From Bacteroidota bacterium (GTDB taxonomy: Bacteria > Bacteroidota > Bacteroidia > Flavobacteriales_D > Crocinitomicaceae), in assembly GCA_006226425.1 (NCBI GenBank), contig SBGX01000020.1, forward strand, positions 18,496 through 82,495: a stretch of DNA of 64,000 nt, read 5' to 3'. The notes below the pieces were generated by a model. That model searched no databases. It saw only the letters and a list, made by a program, of their open reading frames with translations, and was not told where the DNA came from. The position numbers and the translations under genes were made by a program. The stretch's first letter is position 1. Every line of letters begins with the position of its first letter. Below are positions 7,871-15,354 of this stretch, piece by piece.

Positions 7871-8476
7871 ATGTCTATTTATTCTTTCAAGGGCTTCGTC
7901 CCCGTGGTCAAAAAGTCCAGTTTTGTGCATCCAAAAGCTTCCGTAACAGGAAATGTTATTATCGGAGAAGATGTTTACATTGGTCCGGGTGCAGCGATTC
8001 GAGGTGATTGGGGACAAATTATCATTGAAGACGGTTGCAATGTGCAGGAAAATTGTACAATTCACATGTTTCCGGGAACCACAACCATTCTTAGGAAAGG
8101 TGCTCATATTGGCCATGGAGCCATTATCCACGGAGGGATTATTGGTGAAAATTGCCTGATCGGAATGAATAGCGTTGTTATGGACGAGGTCGAAATTGAA
8201 GCCGAATGCATTGTTGGAGCTCTTTGTTTTGTTCCGGCCAAGATGCACGTACCGAAACGCAGTTTACTCGTTGGAAATCCCGCTCGAATCGTCAAAGAAG
8301 TCTCTGATGAAATGATTGCCTGGAAAACTCAGGGTACAGCACTCTATCAGCAATTACCACGTGAATGCCACGAATCACTTCGTGAAACGGAGGCATTGGA
8401 AGAAATTGAAGCCAATCGCCCCGAGCAAGAAGCGCTCTATCAAACCTGGGAAAATATTAAGTCTAAGAAGTCTTAA
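7871..8476 (+). CDS. Gamma-carbonic-anhydrase / PaaY-like hexapeptide-repeat protein
   Basis: Left-handed beta-helix protein of 201 residues; the start chosen is the ATG before SIYSFKGF, 12 bases after an earlier ATG. Residues 14-130 are hexapeptide repeats. The metal ligands of the gamma class appear as His65, His82 and His87 (GAHIGHGAIIH), with Arg44 and Asp46 in AIRGDWG matching the structural pair. Residues 135-201 form the C-terminal helix of the PaaY/CaiE branch. A trimeric, metal-dependent carbonic anhydrase or thioesterase-like activity is likely; there is no phenylacetate cluster nearby. It overlaps pdhC by 4 bases tail to tail. Confidence 0.85.
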   Translation: MSIYSFKGFVPVVKKSSFVHPKASVTGNVIIGEDVYIGPGAAIRGDWGQIIIEDGCNVQENCTIHMFPGTTTILRKGAHIGHGAIIHGGIIGENCLIGMNSVVMDEVEIEAECIVGALCFVPAKMHVPKRSLLVGNPARIVKEVSDEMIAWKTQGTALYQQLPRECHESLRETEALEEIEANRPEQEALYQTWENIKSKKS

Positions 8477-9747
8477 ACCAACATCATGACCGGATTCTCC
8501 AAATAGTTTTTCAGCGTTTGAAGGAACTCCGAACCAATGGCTCCATCCACCACCCGATGGTCGCAAGATAAACTCAATTTCATCACGTTTCCAGGAACGA
8601 TCTCCCCATTTTTGACAACTGGCGTTTGCTTGATTTGTCCTACTGAGAGAATACAACCGTTTGGTGGGTTGATGATCGAGGTGAAATCTTCGATTCCGTA
8701 CATTCCCAAATTCGATACAGCGAAAGTTCCTCCCTGCATTTCCTCCGGTTTTAACTTTTTATCACGTGCTCGTCCAGCCAAATCTTTGATCTCATGTCCC
8801 AAGGTGGCAATTCCTTTCGTATCCGCAAATCGAACAACCGGAACAACCAGTCCTTCTTCTACCGCAACGGCCACTCCTACGTGGATGTGATCATTGTAGC
8901 GAATAGATTCACCCAACCAATCCGCATTGACTTTTGGATGTCTTCTCAAAGCACTGGCAACGGCTTTGATCACCATGTCATTGAAAGAAATTTTCACCCC
9001 ATCCTGTGCGTTGATTGCCTTTCGGGCAGCAATTGCATTGTCCATATCCACTTCCATTTTTAAATAGAAATGTGGAGCTGAGAACTTGGATGCGGATAAG
9101 GTTCGGGCAATGGCCTTTCTCATCTGAGAGTTCGGAACATCTGTGTAAGACTCAACCCCAGCTGTGACCTGCACACTTCCTCCCGCAGCAGGAACATAAG
9201 GTGAGTAATGTTCGATATCTCTTTTCACAATGCGACCACCATCTCCGGTACCACGTACCAGGTTGATATCGATGCCTTTCTCTTCCGCCAGTTTCTTAGC
9301 CAATGGAGAAGCATGCACACGTCCGTCTCCATTCGATGTCGGTACTACAGCAACCGGTTGTACCGGAGCTGCTTGCTTTTCGGTTTTACTTTCTGCTACA
9401 GGAACCGGACTAGGAACTTCTTCCTTGGATGTCGGAGCTTTCTCTTCGTGCTTTTCCTCAGCAGGAGCAGCTACTTTGGCATTTGCCAAGATCGCTTTTA
9501 CGTCCTCTCCTTTTTCCCCAATAATTGCCAATACAGCATTTACTGGTGCAGCCTGTCCGGTTTCAACCCCGATGTGCAATAAAACTCCATCGTAGAAAGA
9601 CTCGAACTCCATCGTTGCCTTATCTGTTTCTATTTCGGCCAGAATTTCTCCGGAAGAAACGGCTTCCCCCACTTTCTTATTCCAGGATGCAACGACTCCT
9701 TCAGTCATTGTATCACTCAATTTCGGCATGTATACGATTTCCGCCAT
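8473..9747 (-). CDS. pdhC: Pyruvate dehydrogenase E2 (dihydrolipoyl acetyltransferase)
   Basis: E2 core enzyme of 424 residues. One lipoyl domain (1-78) carries the lipoylated Lys43 in ETDKATME. An Ala/Pro/Glu-rich flexible linker runs from about 85 to 128. The E3/E1-binding domain spans about 130-170 (HASPLAKKLAEEKGIDI). The catalytic domain (about 190-424) has the acyltransferase motif SCDHRVVDG with His397 and Asp401. It moves acetyl groups from E1 to CoA. It lies 33 bases after pdhA on the same strand, forming an E1alpha-E2 operon. No separate E1beta gene is nearby, which is common in flavobacteria. Confidence 0.95.
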   Translation of the reverse strand: MAEIVYMPKLSDTMTEGVVASWNKKVGEAVSSGEILAEIETDKATMEFESFYDGVLLHIGVETGQAAPVNAVLAIIGEKGEDVKAILANAKVAAPAEEKHEEKAPTSKEEVPSPVPVAESKTEKQAAPVQPVAVVPTSNGDGRVHASPLAKKLAEEKGIDINLVRGTGDGGRIVKRDIEHYSPYVPAAGGSVQVTAGVESYTDVPNSQMRKAIARTLSASKFSAPHFYLKMEVDMDNAIAARKAINAQDGVKISFNDMVIKAVASALRRHPKVNADWLGESIRYNDHIHVGVAVAVEEGLVVPVVRFADTKGIATLGHEIKDLAGRARDKKLKPEEMQGGTFAVSNLGMYGIEDFTSIINPPNGCILSVGQIKQTPVVKNGEIVPGNVMKLSLSCDHRVVDGAIGSEFLQTLKNYLENPVMMLV

Positions 9748-9780
9748 ATTCTAAATGCTTTGTAAGCTACTGCTAAATTC

Positions 9781-10833
9781 TTAATTATACTCTTTGATAT
9801 ACGGATAGTCCTCCTGAACGTAAACGTCTTTGTAAAGTTCTTCTGCTTCCGGATATGGTGACTCCTCCGCAAATTTGATCGATTCTTCTACCTCATTTTT
9901 CACCCAGTCCTGGATTTCCTTCAGTTCCTTTTCGGATAACCACTTATTCTCTTGAATGACTCTTAAACAATGTTCGATCGGATCTTGTTCAATCCACTCG
10001 TTTACCTCATCTTTCGAACGGTATTTTTGTGGATCTGACATGGAATGTCCTTTGTAACGGTAGGTCCGGATATCCAACAAAGTCGGTCCATCTCCCCTTC
10101 TTGCCCGGTCACACGCCTCTTCAATGGCCTCATGCACTTCTTCCGGTCGCATTCCATTCACTGAACGGGAAGGCATGTCATAAGACAATCCTATTTTTGA
10201 AAGGTCTGTCACATTGGTCGTCCGTTGCACGGATGTTCCCATGGCGTAGTTATTATTCTCAATGATAAATACAACCGGAATTTTCCAGTTCATCGCCATA
10301 TTGAAGGTTTCATGCAGAATTCCCTGTCTCACAGCCCCATCTCCCATCGAGACGAAAGTAACGTTATCCGTCCCCATGTACTGTTCTGCGAAAGCAACTC
10401 CTGCTCCCATGGCAATTTGAGCTCCAACAATTCCGTGTCCTCCCATGAAGTTCTTTTCCTTATCAAAAAAGTGCATGGAACCTCCTTTTCCTTTGGAGCA
10501 ACCAGTTTGACGACCGTACAATTCAGCCATCAATACCCTAGGATCCGTTCCCAATCCAATCGGATGAGCGTGGTCCCGATATGCTGTCATATGCTTGTCA
10601 TCAGGTCTGCTGGCACTCACGGTTCCAGCTACGATGGCCTCCTGACCAATATACAAGTGGCAAAAACCACCGAATTTTTGCTGGATATAAAGTTGTCCTG
10701 TCTTCTCCTCAAACTTACGCATCAGCAACATATCCTTGTACCACTTCACGTATGTTTCCTTCGAAAATTTGGGTGCTGTTGCTTTGGCCTTTTTGGCTTT
10801 GACAGCCGGCTTCACCTTTGTTGTTTTTGCCAT
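9781..10833 (-). CDS. pdhA: Pyruvate dehydrogenase E1 alpha subunit
   Basis: Thiamine-diphosphate enzyme subunit of 350 residues. The ATG at 10833 is chosen because a -7 box occupies 10858-10865, over the longer start at 10860. After a Lys/Ala-rich N-terminal tail (2-25) come the standard E1alpha features: FEEKTGQLY, YRDHAHPIGLG, KGKGGSMHFF, the ThDP motif beginning GDGAVRQG and ending ENNNYAMGT, and the phosphorylation-loop-like YRYKGHSMSDP. It must pair with an E1beta encoded elsewhere. It is the first gene of the pdhA-pdhC unit. Confidence 0.95.
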   Translation of the reverse strand: MAKTTKVKPAVKAKKAKATAPKFSKETYVKWYKDMLLMRKFEEKTGQLYIQQKFGGFCHLYIGQEAIVAGTVSASRPDDKHMTAYRDHAHPIGLGTDPRVLMAELYGRQTGCSKGKGGSMHFFDKEKNFMGGHGIVGAQIAMGAGVAFAEQYMGTDNVTFVSMGDGAVRQGILHETFNMAMNWKIPVVFIIENNNYAMGTSVQRTTNVTDLSKIGLSYDMPSRSVNGMRPEEVHEAIEEACDRARRGDGPTLLDIRTYRYKGHSMSDPQKYRSKDEVNEWIEQDPIEHCLRVIQENKWLSEKELKEIQDWVKNEVEESIKFAEESPYPEAEELYKDVYVQEDYPYIKEYN

Positions 10834-10857
10834 TGTTTCTCTTTCAGATACGAAAGG

Positions 10858-10865
10858 CAAATATA
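10858..10865 (-). promoter_or_regulatory. Putative -7 box of the pdhA-pdhC operon
   Basis: The minus strand reads TATATTTG, an exact TAnnTTTG match, 24 bases before the ATG at 10833. The upstream in-frame start at 10860 lies inside the box, so that start is unlikely. No clear -33 element. Confidence 0.5.
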
Positions 10866-10928
10866 ATAAGAAGAATTAAAATCCGGAACTCCCGAATCAA
10901 GCTTCGAAAAGAAGGTTTTTTTTCTGTG

Positions 10929-11744
10929 CTATTCCTCCTTCAACGGGGAATAAAGCATCCATTCGGACAAGTCTTTTAAAGAGACTTTTACATCTATCGC
11001 TCCCCATTCCCTCGGTGCAATGTCCAAAACGCCATAGTGGAGGTATAAGAACTCCTGATCGAAATGGAACTGGTCTCCTGGTTTAAACTGGTCATCCGGA
11101 AAACTATAACCTGCTTCATTCAGACTTTTTCCTGCTTCAATCTGTTGTTGCTTTCGAAATGTTTGCTCCAAGACCTGATAAAAGCCTTCTGATTCTCTGA
11201 AAAAATCTTCCAGCTTCATTTGACTCCCATCAACTTTAGACAAATAAATATGACGAATTTGATTTCGTTCGTGGGCTCCACCAAGATAACTGTGTTCCTG
11301 ATAGCAGAGTTCTACCCAGGTCGAATCCTGCTCCCGTACGCTTATCTGACTCTTGAAATACCATAAGGCATGGGAATCTCCTGATTGGGTCTCCTTTCCA
11401 GCTTCCTGATACAAACTATCTACGAAGCGATTCAAAAATGACTTCATATCCTGGTCTTTCTCCAGTTCAAAGTCGTAAGCATCCAAATAAAGTTGCTGCT
11501 GCACTTCATTGACACGTTCCTGCCAACTTTCCGAGGGCCTTCGATAACAGGTATATTGAATATCAAAGTAGGCGCTATCCGTACCATATTGGTTGTAATG
11601 ACGACAGCTGTGGGTTGTATCGATCAAGGGCGGTAAAACGGCCTCCTGAACAACAGGCTCACTAATCTTCTTTGTTTCGTGGCAGGAAGTCAACAAGGTG
11701 ACTCCAATAACGATTCCATAAAATACTGCTACTGTTTTATTCAT
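10929..11744 (-). CDS. DUF3298/DUF4163-type lipoprotein
   Basis: Predicted lipoprotein of 271 residues: signal MNKTVAVFYGIVIGVTLLTSC with the lipobox Cys at 21. The mature part resembles the DUF4163-DUF3298 arrangement of RsiV-like proteins, including YQEHSYLGGAHERNQIRHIYL and a C-terminal strand-rich region (QFHFDQEFLYLHYGVLDIAP). It is probably anchored in the cell envelope; its function is unknown, and lysozyme binding as in RsiV is not implied. Its ATG shares one base with the cdd stop (TAATG), so it is probably translated from the cdd message. Confidence 0.78.
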   Translation of the reverse strand: MNKTVAVFYGIVIGVTLLTSCHETKKISEPVVQEAVLPPLIDTTHSCRHYNQYGTDSAYFDIQYTCYRRPSESWQERVNEVQQQLYLDAYDFELEKDQDMKSFLNRFVDSLYQEAGKETQSGDSHALWYFKSQISVREQDSTWVELCYQEHSYLGGAHERNQIRHIYLSKVDGSQMKLEDFFRESEGFYQVLEQTFRKQQQIEAGKSLNEAGYSFPDDQFKPGDQFHFDQEFLYLHYGVLDIAPREWGAIDVKVSLKDLSEWMLYSPLKEE

Positions 11745-12217
11745 TACTTCATCCCAAACGGAAAAATCAGCAGATCACTGATCCTGTCAAAGATAAAAGT
11801 TCTGTTGGATTCAGAAACCAAAATGATTCGGATGGGTGATTCCTGTCTCATCTCCGACTCGGCGATCACCTGCCTGCAAGCTCCGCATGGAGAAAGACAA
11901 TCGTCTGGCTGAATCAGGTCTCCCTTTGCCACAATCACCAGCGTTTCGATCGCTTCGTTCGGATAACTGGCACCGGCATGAAACAAAGCCACACGTTCGG
12001 CACACAAACCTGAAGGATAGGCTATATTCTCCTGGTTGTTCCCTTCAATAATCTCTCCACTCTTCAAACGCAATGCCGCACCAACCTGAAATTGGCTATA
12101 GGGTGCGTAAGCCCTTTCACAGGCTTTTTTGGCCGAGGCTAATAATTCCTGATCAGCTGGATCGAGTGTCTTGTAGTCTTCCAACTCCGTATAACTGATA
12201 CTTATTGATTTTTTCAT
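11744..12217 (-). CDS. cdd: Cytidine deaminase
   Basis: Pyrimidine-salvage zinc enzyme of 157 residues, deaminating cytidine and deoxycytidine. The zinc and catalytic motifs are present: CAE (in GLCAERVALFHAGAS) with the proton-shuttling Glu, and PCGACRQ with the two Cys ligands. The substrate region NNQENIAYPSG also fits. The length suits the tetrameric class with a short N-terminal extension. It is divergent from mtaB and coupled to the downstream DUF3298 lipoprotein. Confidence 0.94.
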   Translation of the reverse strand: MKKSISISYTELEDYKTLDPADQELLASAKKACERAYAPYSQFQVGAALRLKSGEIIEGNNQENIAYPSGLCAERVALFHAGASYPNEAIETLVIVAKGDLIQPDDCLSPCGACRQVIAESEMRQESPIRIILVSESNRTFIFDRISDLLIFPFGMK

Positions 12218-12237
12218 ACCTCCGATTTAGGGGGCGA

Positions 12238-12267
12238 CAAAAATACGATAATTCTCTGATTTACAAA
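12238..12267 (-). promoter_or_regulatory. Promoter of the cdd operon
   Basis: On the minus strand TTTG (12264-12267) is followed after 18 bases by TATTTTTG (12238-12245), matching the Bacteroidota -33/-7 pattern. The -7 box ends 20 bases before the cdd ATG at 12217. Confidence 0.6.
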
Positions 12268-12296
12268 ACAAGAACTATCGGAAGCTCTCTGATTGG

Positions 12297-12328
12297 TTTG
12301 CCCGAAGTAAAAAAACTTCGTACTTTTG
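12297..12328 (+). promoter_or_regulatory. Promoter of mtaB with an almost absent leader
   Basis: TTTG (12297-12300), a 20-base spacer and TACTTTTG (12321-12328) match the Bacteroidota promoter pattern fully. The mtaB ATG at 12337 is only 8 bases after the -7 box, so the mRNA leader would be a few bases at most. Confidence 0.65.
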
Positions 12329-12336
12329 CCGCCGCT

Positions 12337-13638
12337 ATGAACCCCTTCAAAAAGGTGACATTTTATACATTGGGCTGCAAGCTGAACTTTTCGGAGACTT
12401 CCACCATTTCAAGGGTTTTCGAACAGGCTGGCTTTGCCAAAGTATCCTTCGATGACACTCCGGACATCTATGTGATCAACACTTGTTCGGTCACTGAAAA
12501 TGCGGATAAAAAATGTCGACAACTGGTTCGTCGTGCTCTAAAGATCAACCCCGATGCTTTTGTGGCTATCATTGGCTGCTATGCTCAACTAAAACCGGAG
12601 GAAATTGGTCAGATACCAGGAGTGGATTTGGTATTGGGTGCCAACGAGAAATTTGACATCCTTTCTTACATTGAAGAACACGATCGCAGCGACCAGGCCC
12701 TGGTTTCATATCAAAACATTAAGAAAACCAAAGAATTCGTTCCTTCCCATTCGATGGGTGACCGAACCAGGTCTTTTTTGAAAATCCAGGACGGTTGTGA
12801 CTATTTCTGTACTTTTTGTACCATTCCGCTTGCAAGAGGAAGCAGTCGAAATGCAAGTATTCAAGACACCGTTCAGGAAGCTCAGAAAATAGCTGACACA
12901 GCGATCAAAGAAGTTGTTCTTACCGGAGTCAACATAGGTGACTTTGGCCAGGGTGGAGAGGAAAATTTTTATGGCCTGATCCAGGAACTGGACAAAGTAG
13001 AAGGGATCGATCGCTATCGAATTTCTTCTATTGAGCCCAATCTGCTGAGCAATGAAATCATTGATTTTTGTCTTTCCAACTCCCAACGCTTTGTTCCCCA
13101 CTTTCACGTTCCCTTGCAAGTTGGGAATAACCGCATTCTCAAGGTCATGCGCCGAAAATATGAACGGGAACTTTATGCCGAGCGTGTGAAGCACATCAAA
13201 AGTATTCGTCCCGACTGTTGCATCGGAGTGGATGTCATCGTCGGATTCCCGGGAGAAACGGAGGAGGAATTTTTGGACTCCATGAATTTCATCAAAGAAC
13301 TTGACATCTCATACCTGCACGTTTTCACCTACTCGGAACGCGCCAATACAGGAGCGCCTAAACTGGGGGAAGCAGTTCCCATGGAAGTTCGAAAAGAGCG
13401 GAGCAAAATGCTTCATATTCTTTCCGACAAGAAGAAACGAGCCTTTTATGAGCAAAACTTGGGAAGTGAACGAACGGTACTCTGGGAAGCTGAAAATGAT
13501 TTGGGAATGATGTATGGCTTTACGGAAAACTATGTCAAAGTAAAAACCAGCTTCCGGGAGGAATTGATCAATTCCTTTGGAAGAGTAAGCCTAAGAGAGA
13601 TCGATCGGGATGGAATTGTCCTGGTAGATTTCATCTAG
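12337..13638 (+). CDS. mtaB: tRNA t6A methylthiotransferase MtaB
   Basis: Radical-SAM enzyme of 433 residues, starting at MNPFKKVTFYTLGCKLN; upstream in-frame codons lie in the promoter. Residues 4-125 are the UPF0004 domain with three cluster cysteines (GCKLN, NTCSVTENADKKC, IGCYAQ). The radical-SAM CxxxCxxC follows in CDYFCTFCTIPLARG. GVDVIVGFPGETEEEF and a C-terminal TRAM-like region complete it. The GCKLN form of the first motif favours MtaB (2-methylthio-t6A at position 37) over MiaB. Probably cytoplasmic and acting on ANN-decoding tRNAs. Confidence 0.9.
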   Translation: MNPFKKVTFYTLGCKLNFSETSTISRVFEQAGFAKVSFDDTPDIYVINTCSVTENADKKCRQLVRRALKINPDAFVAIIGCYAQLKPEEIGQIPGVDLVLGANEKFDILSYIEEHDRSDQALVSYQNIKKTKEFVPSHSMGDRTRSFLKIQDGCDYFCTFCTIPLARGSSRNASIQDTVQEAQKIADTAIKEVVLTGVNIGDFGQGGEENFYGLIQELDKVEGIDRYRISSIEPNLLSNEIIDFCLSNSQRFVPHFHVPLQVGNNRILKVMRRKYERELYAERVKHIKSIRPDCCIGVDVIVGFPGETEEEFLDSMNFIKELDISYLHVFTYSERANTGAPKLGEAVPMEVRKERSKMLHILSDKKKRAFYEQNLGSERTVLWEAENDLGMMYGFTENYVKVKTSFREELINSFGRVSLREIDRDGIVLVDFI

Positions 13639-13691
13639 TTCATTTTGATTTTTGAAAATTTATTCTAATTTTATCAGTTAAAGATTCGATT

Positions 13692-14078
13692 GTGAATACG
13701 CAAACAACGGCCGGTATTATGATCTCTGTACAGGCAGGGTATAACTCCAGACTTTCTCACCTGGAAGAAAGTGCCTACGTTTTTGAATATCACGTAGAGA
13801 TTCAAAATTCAAATCCTGATTCCGTTCAATTGTTGAGTCGGGAGTGGCTTATTTTTGACAGCCTGAACTTACACTCACGCATTGTTGGTGAAGGCGTGGT
13901 CGGAGAGCAGCCTATTCTGTCTAAAGGAGACAACCACCATTACACCAGTTATTGTGAACTTAAGAGTGACATCGGTTATATGGAGGGACATTACATTTTT
14001 GAAAATCTGAAAACAGGTCATCGCTTTCGAGTAGCTATTCCTCGCTTTTACTTATACTTTCCGGGAAAACTGAATTGA
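13692..14078 (+). CDS. apaG: ApaG family protein
   Basis: A 128-residue protein made of a single ApaG (fibronectin-III-like) domain, with the family motif GVVGEQP and the strand pattern YVFEYHVEIQN, LLSREWLIFDS, YMEGHYIF. The start is GTG at 13692, which fits the family's short N-terminus. ApaG was linked genetically to divalent-cation efflux in enterobacteria, but its biochemical role is not settled. A weak promoter (TTTTG at 13643-13647 and TAATTTTA at 13666-13673) precedes it. Its last 27 bases overlap the TPR gene on the opposite strand. Confidence 0.88.
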   Translation: MNTQTTAGIMISVQAGYNSRLSHLEESAYVFEYHVEIQNSNPDSVQLLSREWLIFDSLNLHSRIVGEGVVGEQPILSKGDNHHYTSYCELKSDIGYMEGHYIFENLKTGHRFRVAIPRFYLYFPGKLN

Positions 14079-15323
14079 TCTACCAATAAACAGGTATAGG
14101 TTCAGCCCCACACTCACGAATATTACGATCCAAAAGAAAAGTTGTTTACCGGATTCTTTCGCGATTCTGGATTCCAACACACGTTCCCTTTCTCTTTGAC
14201 GAACCGCTATGCTTTCTATGCGCTGCTCATAAAACTCATTTCCAAGCTTGCGCTTGTTCGTTTCTTCCTCCGCACGCTGCTTTTGGAATTGTTCTACCAA
14301 ATTCATCGAAGTAACAAATGCGCTGTCTATCTTCCCCATTGCTTCCAGGGTATAGGCCATGGCTTCCATGGCATCATTTCCTTCCCGGGATAAACTGAAT
14401 TTTTCCGAAAGCTTCCATTCTTCTTGATAGTACTCCATAGCTTGCTTCCACTTTCCCTCCAGATAACATAATTCTCCCAGATTATAGAGACTTTCACATC
14501 TACCCCGGATATCTCCCTGCAAATTCCTTTGCTTCAAGGACTGCAAAAAATGCTTTCGTGCCTGATCCAGATCTCCACTTTGAGTGTAGGCTATCGCCAG
14601 GGCATTGTGTGCCGAGGCAAGGGCTCCATGATCCCCTATTTCCAGAGCCAGCTTCATGCTCTCATTCAATTGATCAAAGGCTCTTTCAAGTTTCTTTTGT
14701 TCGAGATAGACTTTCCCCAAAAGTTGAACTGCTCTTCGTTCAGAGCGAAGCAAACCCAATTGTTTTGCCCGCTTGTGAAAAGATCTTCCCTCTCTTTCAG
14801 CCATATCATAGCGTCCTCTTGCATAAAATACCTCAGCTAAATTCAACTGTGCCACCGAAAGACCTCCCTTCGCAGGAGAATCTGAAAACAACTCCATCGA
14901 AGACAAAAAGCATAAGATGGCCTGGTTATACTTTTGATCTCTGAAATAGGTATGTCCCAATAGATTCTGCACCTCAGACTCCATTTCCAGGTCTCGATTT
15001 CGCTCATAGTAACGTTGGCAATCTTTCAGATTCGCATAACTAAATGCCAATTCGTTGTGGTTGTTATAGTAATATGACAGGAGGAATTTTCCATAATACA
15101 TCCAGCTTTTTCTTTCTTCCCGAATTCCCTCACTGATTAGGAATTCCCCCAAAGGACGCAAGGAATCCACATCATTTTCGAAGTAATAATCCCGTAATTG
15201 AACGGCATAATCCAAACAATGGTCATCCGCACGGTAAAAGCCTTCCCTGATTTCTTTGATGTTCTGTGACCAGGAAGATATGGGCCACAAGCATAGCACC
15301 GAAAATACTATTCTTTTCAGCAT
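14052..15323 (-). CDS. TPR-repeat protein with C-terminal coiled coil and membrane anchor
   Basis: A 423-residue protein: signal peptide MLKRIVFSVLCLWPISSWS, TPR-like helical repeats from about 40 to 330 (for example AQLNLAEVFYARGRYDMAE and ESLYNLGELCYLEGKWKQA), a charged helix (about 335-395) and one membrane helix (LFFWIVIFVSVGLNLYLFI, about 397-416). The layout matches the sensor half of Bacteroidota TPR histidine kinases and adenylate cyclases, but the chain stops about 7 residues after the membrane helix, so no output domain exists. No downstream kinase fragment is seen, so it may be a native stand-alone sensor or scaffold. Confidence 0.8.
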   Translation of the reverse strand: MLKRIVFSVLCLWPISSWSQNIKEIREGFYRADDHCLDYAVQLRDYYFENDVDSLRPLGEFLISEGIREERKSWMYYGKFLLSYYYNNHNELAFSYANLKDCQRYYERNRDLEMESEVQNLLGHTYFRDQKYNQAILCFLSSMELFSDSPAKGGLSVAQLNLAEVFYARGRYDMAEREGRSFHKRAKQLGLLRSERRAVQLLGKVYLEQKKLERAFDQLNESMKLALEIGDHGALASAHNALAIAYTQSGDLDQARKHFLQSLKQRNLQGDIRGRCESLYNLGELCYLEGKWKQAMEYYQEEWKLSEKFSLSREGNDAMEAMAYTLEAMGKIDSAFVTSMNLVEQFQKQRAEEETNKRKLGNEFYEQRIESIAVRQRERERVLESRIAKESGKQLFFWIVIFVSVGLNLYLFIGRSIQFSRKV

Positions 15324-15343
15324 ATTGAGAGTTTTAGGTAAGC

Positions 15344-15351
15344 CAAATATA
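15344..15351 (-). promoter_or_regulatory. Putative -7 box for the TPR gene
   Basis: The minus strand reads TATATTTG, an exact consensus match, 20 bases before the ATG at 15323 and just after the stop of the large T9SS gene. It suggests the TPR gene has its own promoter. No -33 match at normal spacing. Confidence 0.45.
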
Positions 15352-15354
15352 CGA

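Noticed and set aside
10225..10866. 213-codon plus-strand frame over pdhA
   Set aside because: It is antisense to pdhA, which has complete ThDP motifs; the reverse frame has no domain signal.
10905..10930. Possible terminator after the DUF3298 lipoprotein gene
   Set aside because: The stem is only four bases and the T-run is on the wrong strand for that gene.
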